The notes: a model not told the origin generated them from the letters alone. A DNA stretch of 15,310 nucleotides from Actinomycetota bacterium (GCA_030839105.1 JAUZEI010000307.1:1-15310), one strand, 5' to 3'. Counted from the first letter of the stretch, positions 7,200 through 14,225 are shown. A program made the numbers and translations.

Positions 7200-7218
7200 G
7201 CCAGGCGCAGAACGGAGG
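7194..7218 (+). repeat. Direct repeat copy A: duplicated cimA start region
   Basis: These 25 bp are identical to 7277-7301 with an offset of 83 bp. The copy contains the ATG that overlaps the ilvE stop and encodes MSQAQNGG. Identity ends abruptly on both sides. Confidence 0.95.
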
Positions 7219-7276
7219 CCCGGACGTTGTCGCGCGCGGCACGGGTGATCGAGGGCCGGAGGTCGGAGCCGCATGA
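7196..7276 (+). CDS. 26-residue mini-ORF between ilvE and cimA, N-terminus copied from CimA
   Basis: The ORF reads MSQAQNGGPDVV and ends in PEVGAA, stopping at TGA 7274-7276. Its ATG overlaps the ilvE stop (ATGA, 7196-7199) and its stop overlaps the ATG of cimA (ATGA, 7273-7276), so it could pass ribosomes from ilvE to cimA by coupled termination and restart. The first eight residues equal residues 3-10 of CimA as called here. The rest (GTGDRGPE and so on) is low complexity and resembles no family I know. It may be only a relic of the duplicated start, or a coupling peptide. The offset between copies (83 bp) is not a multiple of three, so it is not an N-terminal extension of CimA. Whether it is translated is unknown. 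Confidence 0.35.
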   Translation: MSQAQNGGPDVVARGTGDRGPEVGAA

Positions 7277-8910
7277 GTATGAGCCAGGCGCAGAACGGAG
7301 GAGCCGACAAGAAGATCGAGATCTACGACACGACGTTGCGGGACGGCTCGCAGCTCGAGGGGATCTCGCTCACGGTCGAGGACAAGCTGCGGATCGCGGA
7401 GCAGCTCGACTGGCTCGGAGTCGACTTCATCGAAGCCGGCTGGCCCGGCGCGAACCCGAAGGACGACGAGCTGTTTCGGCGCGCCCCCGCCGAGTTGGAG
7501 CTCGAGATCAGCACGCTCGTGGCGTTCGGCTCGACCCGGCGACCGAAGGGCCGCGTCGACAGCGACGACACACTGCGCCACCTTGTGGAAGCCAACGTCG
7601 GAACCGTGTGCATCGTTGGCAAGTGCTGGGACTACCACGTCACCGAAGCACTCGGCACCACGCTCGACGAGGGCGTCGCCATGGTCGGCGACTCCGTCGA
7701 GTTCCTCCGGCGTTCCGGCATGAACGTGCTGTTCGACGCCGAGCACTTCTTCGACGGCTTCCGCCGGAATCCCGAGTTCTCGCTGCGCGTGCTCGAATCG
7801 GCGGCGACGAACGGCGCGAGCCACCTCGTGTTGTGCGACACCAACGGTGGCGCGCTGCCGAACGACGTCGAAGCCGCCGTCGCCCAGGTCGTGAAGTACT
7901 TCGGAGGCGACGTGAAGGTCGCGGTGCATCTGCACGACGACGCGGGCACGGGCGTCGCGAACGCGCTGGCCGGTGTACGCGGCGGCGCGACGCAGGTGCA
8001 GGGAACCATCAATGGTTACGGCGAACGCACGGGCAACTGCAATCTCACCACGATCATCCCGAATCTCACGTTGAAGATGGGCTACGAGACGATTCCGCGT
8101 GACCGTCTGGAACGGCTCACGCCGGTGGCGCACCACGTTGCGGAACTCGTGAACATGCCGCTCAACCCGCAGGCCGCGTACGTGGGGCACTCCGCGTTCG
8201 CGCACAAGGCCGGGCTCCACACCAGCGCGATCGCGAAACGTCCCGACGCCTACGAGCACGTGTCGCCGGAAGTGGTTGGCAACGGCACGCGCTTCGTCGT
8301 CTCCGAGCTCGCCGGCAAGTCGACGCTCGGGCTGAAGGCGAAGGAGCTGGGTCTCTCCCTCGACGGCCCGCAACTCGCCGACGTGGTCGAGACATTGAAA
8401 CGACTCGAGCACGAGGGCTATCACTTCGAGGTTGCCGACGGGTCGCTCGAATTGCTGATGCGGCGCGCGGCGGGATGGGAACCGAACTGGTTCCGCGTCG
8501 AGTCGTTCCGCGTGATCACCGACGACATGCTCGGTGTCGACACGCTCACCGACAAGACCTCGGCGACGGTGATGACCGAGGCGACGGTCAAGGTCCACAT
8601 CGGTGGGCGCCGGGTGGTCGCGACCGCCGAGGGCAACGGTCCCGTGAACGCGCTCGACACCGCGCTGCGCAGCGCGCTCGACGGGAACTTCCCCGCGCTC
8701 GAACGGGTGCATCTCACCGACTACAAGGTGCGCGTGCTCGACACGAACAAGGGGACCGGCGCGGCCACCCGGGTGCTGATCGACTCCACCGACGGCAACG
8801 GCACCTGGACGACCATCGGGGTGAACGAGAACATCATCGAGGCGTCGTGGCAGGCCTTGCTCGACTCGATCCACTTCGGTCTGTTGCGGGCCCAGGTCGC
8901 CGGCACCTGA
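7273..8910 (+). CDS. cimA: (R)-citramalate synthase (CimA/LeuA family)
   Basis: 545 residues. CimA condenses pyruvate with acetyl-CoA to (R)-citramalate, the first step of threonine-independent isoleucine synthesis. The HMGL-like TIM barrel starts with IEIYDTTLRDGSQLEGISLTVEDKL, carrying the catalytic R23-D24. The metal-binding HxH is H219-L-H221 in KVAVHLHDDAGTGVANALAGV, and NGYGERTGNCNLTTIIPNL follows. GHSAFAHKAGLHTSAIAKRPDAYEH and the C-terminal LeuA-type regulatory dimer domain (VKVHIGGRRVVATAEGNGPVNALDTALR) complete it. The combination of GSQLEG, NGYGERTGNCNL and the 530-550 residue length fits the citramalate synthase group better than 2-isopropylmalate synthase. Two starts are possible: ATG 7273 (GGAGG at 7258-7262) and ATG 7279, two codons in. 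Last gene of leuB-ilvE-cimA. Confidence 0.9.
   Translation: MSMSQAQNGGADKKIEIYDTTLRDGSQLEGISLTVEDKLRIAEQLDWLGVDFIEAGWPGANPKDDELFRRAPAELELEISTLVAFGSTRRPKGRVDSDDTLRHLVEANVGTVCIVGKCWDYHVTEALGTTLDEGVAMVGDSVEFLRRSGMNVLFDAEHFFDGFRRNPEFSLRVLESAATNGASHLVLCDTNGGALPNDVEAAVAQVVKYFGGDVKVAVHLHDDAGTGVANALAGVRGGATQVQGTINGYGERTGNCNLTTIIPNLTLKMGYETIPRDRLERLTPVAHHVAELVNMPLNPQAAYVGHSAFAHKAGLHTSAIAKRPDAYEHVSPEVVGNGTRFVVSELAGKSTLGLKAKELGLSLDGPQLADVVETLKRLEHEGYHFEVADGSLELLMRRAAGWEPNWFRVESFRVITDDMLGVDTLTDKTSATVMTEATVKVHIGGRRVVATAEGNGPVNALDTALRSALDGNFPALERVHLTDYKVRVLDTNKGTGAATRVLIDSTDGNGTWTTIGVNENIIEASWQALLDSIHFGLLRAQVAGT
7277..7301 (+). repeat. Direct repeat copy B: 5' end of cimA
   Basis: Exact copy of 7194-7218, covering the second ATG of cimA and the codons for MSQAQNGG. 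This is probably the original, because it lies in frame with the conserved enzyme. Confidence 0.95.
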
Positions 8911-8980
8911 TCGCATCGGCGCTGTCACCGGGCGCCGTCACCCGCGGGTCGGGTCGGGTCGGCCTCCGATCCGGCTCCGG

Positions 8981-8986
8981 TAATGT
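8981..8986 (+). promoter_or_regulatory. Candidate -10 element (TAATGT) before the 180-residue protein gene
   Basis: TAATGT ends 8 nt before GTG 8995 and itself contains the in-frame ATG 8983. If it is a -10 box, the ATG cannot be the start, and the message would begin near GTG 8995. Confidence 0.4.
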
Positions 8987-8994
8987 CGGCTTCC

Positions 8995-9537
8995 GTGCCG
9001 ACCGACCCGTTCGTTCCCGCCGATCCGAGTGCACGGCCCCGCCAGCAGCAGAACCTCCCGCCCGGCATCGCCCTCCCACCCGCGACCGACTGGCGACCCG
9101 ACCGCCCCGGCGACCTCGGCCCGGATCAGCCCGAGGGTGCACTGTTCGGCCGCCCGGGACCGAACGTCGGCTACGCGTACACACTTGCCCAGCGGGCGAA
9201 GGACCGGCTCCGGCTCGGACCGTTCGAACACGTCGACGATGTCGTGGCCGTGATCGCCGAGATCGCGGGGAAGCGCGCGGCGTTGTTCGGCCGCGCCCCG
9301 GTGATCGGCGACATCGATGCCGCGATCGCACTGTTGGGCTACGACGGCACGGCGAGCGAAGACTTCATGAAGGTCCGCTCGGCGCTCGTGCACGAGGCCG
9401 CGCACAACTACCGGCGCCGCCGCGCCTTGGTCGACGCGGTTCCGGATTCGCTGTTGCAATCGCGCTCGGCGCAGGCGTCCGGCGCGGTCGAGGCCTGGCG
9501 GTCCTCGCTGCCGTCGTCGCTCGCCGCATCGGGCTAG
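8995..9537 (+). CDS. Unrecognised protein, proline-rich N-terminus and helical core
   Basis: 180 residues from GTG 8995; ATG 8983 would add MSAS. I do not recognise a family. The first 65 residues are rich in Pro, Asp and Arg and probably disordered (PTDPFVPADPSARPRQQQN, PPATDWRPDRPGDLGPD). The remainder looks helical: YAYTLAQRAKDRLRL, VDDVVAVIAEIAGKRAALFGRAPVIGDIDAAIALLGYDG, ASEDFMKVRSALVHEAAHNYRRRRALVDAVPDSLL. No signal peptide, membrane segment or cysteines stand out. The codon pattern matches neighbouring genes, supporting that it is real. It follows cimA after 84 nt and precedes the acyl-CoA dehydrogenase by 34 nt. HEAAHNY is not a zinc-protease HExxH motif, since the second His is misplaced. 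Function unknown. Confidence 0.75.
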   Translation: MPTDPFVPADPSARPRQQQNLPPGIALPPATDWRPDRPGDLGPDQPEGALFGRPGPNVGYAYTLAQRAKDRLRLGPFEHVDDVVAVIAEIAGKRAALFGRAPVIGDIDAAIALLGYDGTASEDFMKVRSALVHEAAHNYRRRRALVDAVPDSLLQSRSAQASGAVEAWRSSLPSSLAASG

Positions 9538-9571
9538 CGCCCGTTCGATCGTCGCCGCGAAAGGTCCGCTG

Positions 9572-10726
9572 TTGACCAGCTTCACCCTGTCCGACGACCT
9601 CGAGGAGTTGCGGGCATCGGTCCGGCGCCTGGCGGAGGACAAGATCGCTCCGAACGCGGCCCGCGCCGACGAACAAGAGGAGTACCCGTGGGACTCGTGG
9701 CACGCGTGGCGCGCCGCGGGATTCGCCGGCCTCGCCTTCCCCGAAGCCGAGGGCGGCCAGGGTGCAGGCTTCCTCGCACACGCGCTCTGTGTCGAAGAGG
9801 TCGCGAGGGTGTGCGCGTCGTCGTCCCTGTTCACGTTCATCTCCAAACTCGCGATGACGCCGGTGATCGATCACGGCGGCGAGACGCTGGCGCGAAAGTA
9901 CGTGGCGCGGGTCGCGAGCGGGGAGTGCCAGGCCTCCTATTGCCTTTCCGAGGCGGATGCCGGCAGCGACGTTGCCGGTATGCGCACGAGAGCCGTGCGC
10001 GACGGCGACAACTACGTGCTCACGGGCCGGAAGCTCTGGATCACGAACGCGGGCGTCAGCGACTTCTATACGGTCTTCGCCAAGACCGATCCCGACGCGG
10101 GCCATCGCGGCATGAGCTGCTTCGTGGTGGAGAAGGACTTTGCCGGTTTCTCGGTCTCGAAGCTCGAGCACAAGATGGGCGTGCGGGGTTCGCCGACGGG
10201 CGAGATCGTTCTCGACGACTGTGTCGTGCCGGCCGAGAACCTGATCGGTCGGGCGGGGCAGGGGTTCTCGTACGCGATGGGGGCGCTCGATCGTTCCCGT
10301 CCGCTCGTCGGCGCGCAGGCGCTCGGTATCGCGCAGGGTGCGCTCGACCTCGCGACGAGCTACGTCCAGGAGCGCAAGCAGTTCGGGCGTCCGATCGGCG
10401 ACTTCCAGGGCCTGCAGTTCATGCTCGCCGACATGGCCACCGCAGTCGACGCCGCGCGCCTGCTCGTCTACCGCGCGTGTGCGCTGCTCGACGACGGGCG
10501 GGGCGGAACCCCGCAGACCGCGAGTGCCTCCTCGATGGCGAAGCTGTTCGCGTCGGATACTGCGATGCGCGTGACGACCGATTGCGTACAGCTCCTCGGT
10601 GGCATCGGCTACACGAAGGACGTTCCCGCCGAGCGGTTCATGCGCGACGCGAAGATCACCCAGATCTACGAAGGCACGAACCAGATCCAACGAGTGGTCA
10701 TCGCCAAGCGCCTGCTCGGCGGATGA
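9572..10726 (+). CDS. Acyl-CoA dehydrogenase
   Basis: 384 residues, the usual length. It is an FAD-dependent enzyme that introduces the alpha,beta double bond into acyl-CoA and passes electrons to ETF. The start is TTG 9572, supported by GAAAGG at 9559-9564 with 7-nt spacing and by the N-terminus FTLSDDLEELRASVRRLAEDKIAP. Domain order is normal: the N-terminal helical part, then the middle beta domain with SYCLSEADAGSDVAGM and YVLTGRKLWITNAGVSDFYTVFAKTD, then the C-terminal helices with RKQFGRPIGDFQGLQFMLADM and QLLGGIGYTKDVPAERFMRD. E367 in QIYEGTNQIQR is at the position of the catalytic base of short- and medium-chain enzymes. Substrate chain length is not predictable here; a short or branched substrate is possible but unproven by the nearby leu genes. 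It is followed after 1 nt by the cyclase gene. Confidence 0.95.
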   Translation: MTSFTLSDDLEELRASVRRLAEDKIAPNAARADEQEEYPWDSWHAWRAAGFAGLAFPEAEGGQGAGFLAHALCVEEVARVCASSSLFTFISKLAMTPVIDHGGETLARKYVARVASGECQASYCLSEADAGSDVAGMRTRAVRDGDNYVLTGRKLWITNAGVSDFYTVFAKTDPDAGHRGMSCFVVEKDFAGFSVSKLEHKMGVRGSPTGEIVLDDCVVPAENLIGRAGQGFSYAMGALDRSRPLVGAQALGIAQGALDLATSYVQERKQFGRPIGDFQGLQFMLADMATAVDAARLLVYRACALLDDGRGGTPQTASASSMAKLFASDTAMRVTTDCVQLLGGIGYTKDVPAERFMRDAKITQIYEGTNQIQRVVIAKRLLGG

Positions 10727-10727
10727 G

Positions 10728-12068
10728 ATGGCAGCGACGTCGGGCTACGCGAAGAACGGGGGCGCGCACATCGCCTATTCCGTTTCCGGAGTCGGTCCGA
10801 TCGACGTCCTCGGGTTGTCGGCCTACACGCTCGCGACCGAATCCCTCGCGGAAGAGCCGCACGCGGCGGGATACGAACGCCGGCTCGCGTCGTTCTGCCG
10901 GCTCGTCCGCTTCGACTCCCGCGGCGTCGGACTTTCGGATCCGGTCGACGTCGTTTCGGGCATCACAGTCGCCGACATCGCTCGGGACGCACTCGCCGTG
11001 CTCGACACCATCGGTATGGCGCGGGCGACCCTGCTCGCCGACGACGGCGGCGTCCCCATAGCGGTCACGCTCGCAACTATGGCGCCGGAACGCGTCGATC
11101 GGTTGATCCTCGTCAACGGCTACGCACGCATGCTGAACGACCATGACTACCCGCACGGGCACCCGCCCGGGCTTGTCATGTCGTTCCTCGAGACGAACAC
11201 CGACCCCGATGCCGAGTGGAGGTTCGACGGGGGCGACGACCGCGCGGTGATGGCGCCCTCACTGCAGAACGATGCCGCGTTCGGTGAATGGTGGGTGCGG
11301 TCGTCACGCCGGGGTGCGAGCCCGGCAACGGCGCTCGCGTTGCTACGCGCCACTGCGCTCGCCGACGTGCGCGAGCTCCTGCCGCGGGTTGGTGCACCGA
11401 CGCTGGTCATCCATCGCCGTGACAACGTGTTCACCCCTGTGGGATGCGGCAGATACCTCGGCGAGAACATCGCGGGCGCCAAGTACGTCGAGCTGCCGGG
11501 CGCCGATCAGGTCCCCTGGTCGGGCGACGGCAACGCGATACTCGACGAGGTCGAGGAGTTCCTGACCGGTCAGCGGACCGGCGGCGGAGAACGTGTGCTC
11601 ACCACGGTGGTGTTCACCGACATCGTCGACTCCACCCGCCTCGCGGCTGCAATGGGTGACCAGGCGTGGAGAGCGCGGCTCGAGAACCACGACGCGATCG
11701 TTCGCACCGAGTTGCGGCGGTACGGCGGACGCGAGGTCAACACGACTGGTGACGGGTTTCTCGCCGCGTTCGAGAGCCCGACGCAGGCGGTGCGTTGTGC
11801 GCGTGCAATCGTCGACGCGGCGGGCGCGCAGGTCGAGGTTCGTACCGGCGTGCACACCGGTGAGTGCGAACGGCGCGGGAACGATCTCGCCGGCCTCGCG
11901 GTGCACATCGCGGCCCGGGTCGCAGCCGCGGCGGGACCGGGCGAGGTGTTCGTCTCCCGGACGGTCCGCGATCTCGTCGGCGGTTCGGAAGCGCGATTCG
12001 CCGACCGCGGAGAGTACGAGCTGAAGGGCGTGCCGGAACGCTGGCAGCTGTTCGCGCTGGAACCCTGA
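10728..12068 (+). CDS. Alpha/beta-hydrolase fold fused to class III adenylate/guanylate cyclase (Rv1900c-like architecture)
   Basis: 446 residues. ATG 10728 is 1 nt after the acyl-CoA dehydrogenase stop and gives the usual start (YAKNGGAHIAYSVSG). Residues 1-280 have the alpha/beta-hydrolase fold, but at the nucleophile elbow the expected Ser is Asp (LLADDGGVPIA, D106), and the catalytic His of the usual GADHLPW motif is Gln (GADQVPW, Q261). The acid residue may be D232. The domain is therefore probably not a serine hydrolase and may sense a ligand. Residues 288-446 form the cyclase domain: FTDIVDST (metal ligand D298), NTTGDGFLAAF (metal ligand D342), and DLAGLAVHIAAR with D386 and R397. The purine-selecting Lys is Asn (N338) and the transition-state Asn is His (H393). 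I recall that M. tuberculosis Rv1900c also deviates at these sites yet has cyclase activity. It would make cAMP, possibly cGMP. Confidence 0.88.
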   Translation: MAATSGYAKNGGAHIAYSVSGVGPIDVLGLSAYTLATESLAEEPHAAGYERRLASFCRLVRFDSRGVGLSDPVDVVSGITVADIARDALAVLDTIGMARATLLADDGGVPIAVTLATMAPERVDRLILVNGYARMLNDHDYPHGHPPGLVMSFLETNTDPDAEWRFDGGDDRAVMAPSLQNDAAFGEWWVRSSRRGASPATALALLRATALADVRELLPRVGAPTLVIHRRDNVFTPVGCGRYLGENIAGAKYVELPGADQVPWSGDGNAILDEVEEFLTGQRTGGGERVLTTVVFTDIVDSTRLAAAMGDQAWRARLENHDAIVRTELRRYGGREVNTTGDGFLAAFESPTQAVRCARAIVDAAGAQVEVRTGVHTGECERRGNDLAGLAVHIAARVAAAAGPGEVFVSRTVRDLVGGSEARFADRGEYELKGVPERWQLFALEP

Positions 12069-12090
12069 TCGCGGTTCTCGGGTGCCCTCG

Positions 12091-12096
12091 TAGACT
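12091..12096 (+). promoter_or_regulatory. Candidate -10 element (TAGACT) for gltX
   Basis: TAGACT lies 9 nt before ATG 12106 in a 37-nt gap with no clear Shine-Dalgarno. It would place the 5' end of the mRNA within a few bases of the ATG. Confidence 0.4.
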
Positions 12097-12105
12097 CGCG
12101 GGCCC

Positions 12106-13521
12106 ATGACCGACGTTCGGCTCCGCTTCTCGCCCGCACCGACCGGCTTTCTGCACATCGGCAGCGTGCGTACGGCGCTCTACAACTGGTTGCACGCGCG
12201 CCACGTCGCCGGCACGTTCATCCTCCGTATCGAAGACACGGACGTGGCGCGCTCCACCCAGGAGTCGGTCGATCAGATCGAACAGGTCCTGCGCTGGATG
12301 GGGCTGGACTGGGACGAAGGACCGTTCCTGCAGAGCGCCCGCTTCGACACCTACCTCGCGGCCGCCGGGCGGATGGTCGAGGAAGGGCACGCGTACGAGT
12401 GCTTCTGCACCGAAGCCGAGGTCCGCGAACGCAACGAAGCCGCGATGAAAGCCGGGCGTCCGCCGGGCTACGACGGTCACTGCCGCAATCTCACCACGGA
12501 CGAGCGTACGGTGCTCGTCGCCGAAGGCCGCCAGCCGTCGATTCGGTTCCGAACGCCGGACCACGGTCGGAGCACGTTCACCGACCTCATCCGCGGCGAG
12601 GTCTCGGTCGAATGGTCGACGATCTCCGACTTCGTGATCGTCCGGTCGAACGGCACACCGGTGTTCTTCCTCGCCAACGCGGTCGACGACCTCGCCATGG
12701 GGATCACCCACGTGCTGCGCGGCGAGGACCTCATCGACTCCACGCACCGCGTGCTCGCGCTGCGGCGCGCGCTCGGCCACGACGATCAACCGGTGTACGC
12801 GCACATGCCGCTGATCCTGGGGCCGGGTGGCGGGAAGCTCTCGAAGCGGCACGGCGCGGTGTCGGTGGAGGAGTACCGCGACGCCGGTTACCTCTCCACG
12901 GCTCTGCTCAACTACCTCGCGCTGCTCGGATGGGGACCGGAAGACGGGCGCGAGATCCTGACCGTCGACGAACTGGTCGGCGCGTTCGAGCTCGAACGGG
13001 TGAACACGTCGAGCGCGACGTTCGACCCCAAGAAGCTCGAGTGGATGAACGGGGAGCACATCCGGGCCATGCCGCTTGCGGAGTTGGTCTCGGCCGTGCT
13101 GCCGTTCGCCCGGAGCCGGTTCGGCGAGCGGCTCGAGATCCCGCGTTTCGAAGCCGCGGTGCAGCTCGCGCAGGTGCGTTCCACGACGCTTGTCCAGATC
13201 GCCGACCAGATGGAGTTCCTCTTCACTGCCGACGACGAGCTCGAGATCGATCCCCCGTCATGGGAGAAGCTGACCAAGGTCGAGCGCGTCACCGACATCC
13301 TCGACGCCGTGATCGCGTTCGTCGAGACGTGCGAATGGACGCGCGAGATCGATCCCCGTCCGGCGATCGAAGCGCTCGGGATCAAACCGGGCAAGGTCAT
13401 GCACGTCCTGTACACGGCGATCGAAGGCCGGAGCCAGGGTCTGCCGGTGTTCGACTCGACCGGTCTCCTCGGGCGCGAGTCCGCGCTCGCCCGACTGCGG
13501 GCCGTACGCGAACGATTGTGA
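12106..13521 (+). CDS. gltX: Glutamyl-tRNA synthetase
   Basis: 471 residues, as usual for bacterial GluRS. This class I synthetase attaches glutamate to tRNA-Glu and, in organisms without GlnRS, also to tRNA-Gln for later amidation by GatCAB. The class I signature is HIGS at residues 17-20 in RFSPAPTGFLHIGSVRTALYNWL, and the KMSKS counterpart is KLSKR at 244-248 in GPGGGKLSKRHGAVSV. Further family blocks are RIEDTDVARS, LRWMGLDWDEGP, YECFC, FVIVRSNGTPVFFLANAVDDLAMGITHVLRGEDL and LNYLALLGWG. The helical anticodon-binding domain fills the C-terminal third, with IKPGKVMHVLYTAIEG near the end. The stop overlaps the GTG of the next gene (GTGA, 13518-13521), and two likely substrate tRNAs lie 0.7 kb downstream. 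No discriminator residue was assessed, so whether it is the non-discriminating type is inferred from lineage only. Confidence 0.97.
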   Translation: MTDVRLRFSPAPTGFLHIGSVRTALYNWLHARHVAGTFILRIEDTDVARSTQESVDQIEQVLRWMGLDWDEGPFLQSARFDTYLAAAGRMVEEGHAYECFCTEAEVRERNEAAMKAGRPPGYDGHCRNLTTDERTVLVAEGRQPSIRFRTPDHGRSTFTDLIRGEVSVEWSTISDFVIVRSNGTPVFFLANAVDDLAMGITHVLRGEDLIDSTHRVLALRRALGHDDQPVYAHMPLILGPGGGKLSKRHGAVSVEEYRDAGYLSTALLNYLALLGWGPEDGREILTVDELVGAFELERVNTSSATFDPKKLEWMNGEHIRAMPLAELVSAVLPFARSRFGERLEIPRFEAAVQLAQVRSTTLVQIADQMEFLFTADDELEIDPPSWEKLTKVERVTDILDAVIAFVETCEWTREIDPRPAIEALGIKPGKVMHVLYTAIEGRSQGLPVFDSTGLLGRESALARLRAVRERL

Positions 13522-14225
13522 GGCGAGTCCTCAAGATCGCGCTCCGCATCGCGATCGCGCTGTTCGCTCTGTTCCTCACGTATCTCCTCGTCGTCTTCGT
13601 GCAGGTGTGGTTGGCAGCGCGTCGAGACGACGCCCGACCGGCCGACGCGATCGTGGTGCTCGGCGCGGCGCAGTTCGACGGACGGCCGTCAAAGATCCTC
13701 ACGGCCCGACTCGACCATGCCGTCGACCTCTACCGCCGCGGTATCGCACCCGTCGTCGTCGTCACCGGCGGGAAGCAAGTGGGCGACCGCTTCACCGAAG
13801 CGAGTGTCGGCGCGACCTACCTGCACGATCACGCCGTCCCCGAACGCGCGCTGCTGCGAGAAACCACGGGCCGAACCTCATGGCAGTCGCTCGCCGCCGC
13901 GTCGCGGTTCTTGAAGGAGCGCAAGCTCACGAGTGTCGTACTCGTGTCCGATCCGTATCACTCGGCGAGGATCGAGGACCTCGCACACGACGTGGGCCTG
14001 AAGGCGGCGACCTCGCCGACGCGCACGAGCCCGATCAAGGGCGCGGGCGAATGGAGGCGTTTCGTCACCGAGACGATCCGCGTCGCGGCAGGAAGGATCT
14101 TCGGGTATGGGCGGCTCGACCGGCATCGCCAGGTGGAGAGGCTCGTGCCCGGTTTGGCTACAATGTGCGCTCCGTTGCGGCGGCCCCGTCGGCGTCGTAA
14201 CGGCACCCATTCGGGGGTGGTGTAA
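13518..14225 (+). CDS. YdcF/SanA-like (DUF218) membrane-anchored protein
   Basis: 235 residues from GTG 13518, which overlaps the gltX stop (GTGA). Residues 3-30 form one transmembrane helix (VLKIALRIAIALFALFLTYLLVV), leaving the domain probably outside the membrane. The DUF218 domain follows: ADAIVVLGAAQFDGRPSKILTARLDHAVDLYRRG, PVVVVTGGKQVGDRFTEASVGATYL, LLRETTGRTSWQSLAAASRFLKE, TSVVLVSDPYHSARIEDLA. The SanA/YdcF family is tied to envelope integrity, but its reaction is not established. The domain ends near residue 190. The last 40 residues, with the basic run RRPRRRRNG, look unconserved. The TAA (14223-14225) lies inside the tRNA-Gln gene, so the ORF overlaps it by 15 nt, and an internal promoter for the tRNAs appears to sit in its 3' end. 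An earlier stop may have been lost, or a sequencing error may have extended the frame. Confidence 0.85.
   Translation: MRRVLKIALRIAIALFALFLTYLLVVFVQVWLAARRDDARPADAIVVLGAAQFDGRPSKILTARLDHAVDLYRRGIAPVVVVTGGKQVGDRFTEASVGATYLHDHAVPERALLRETTGRTSWQSLAAASRFLKERKLTSVVLVSDPYHSARIEDLAHDVGLKAATSPTRTSPIKGAGEWRRFVTETIRVAAGRIFGYGRLDRHRQVERLVPGLATMCAPLRRPRRRRNGTHSGVV
14159..14164 (+). promoter_or_regulatory. Candidate -10 element (TACAAT) of the tRNA-Gln/tRNA-Glu unit
   Basis: TACAAT is the best match to the -10 consensus in this region. It would start transcription near 14171, 40 nt before tRNA-Gln, inside the 3' end of the DUF218 gene. No good -35 is seen 16-18 bp upstream, so this is a moderate call. 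Confidence 0.45.

Noticed and set aside
4620..7310. 896-codon minus-strand open frame over greA, leuB and ilvE
   Set aside because: It crosses three well-supported genes and the intergenic leader and shows no domain; it arises from stop-poor GC-rich DNA.
7126..8928. 600-codon minus-strand open frame opposite cimA
   Set aside because: No recognisable motifs; CimA on the + strand is unambiguous.
8911..8980. Terminator after cimA and a triple GGGTC repeat (about 8946-8960)
   Set aside because: Only a 5-bp stem (GGCGC/GCGCC) without a T tract, and the repeat is short and may be chance.
9391..9411. Zinc-protease motif in HEAAHNY of the unrecognised protein
   Set aside because: A zincin needs HExxH; here the second His comes one residue late, and no third ligand motif follows.
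12399..13517. Upstream extension of the DUF218 frame inside gltX
   Set aside because: Shadow translation; GTG 13518 just precedes the membrane helix and overlaps the gltX stop.
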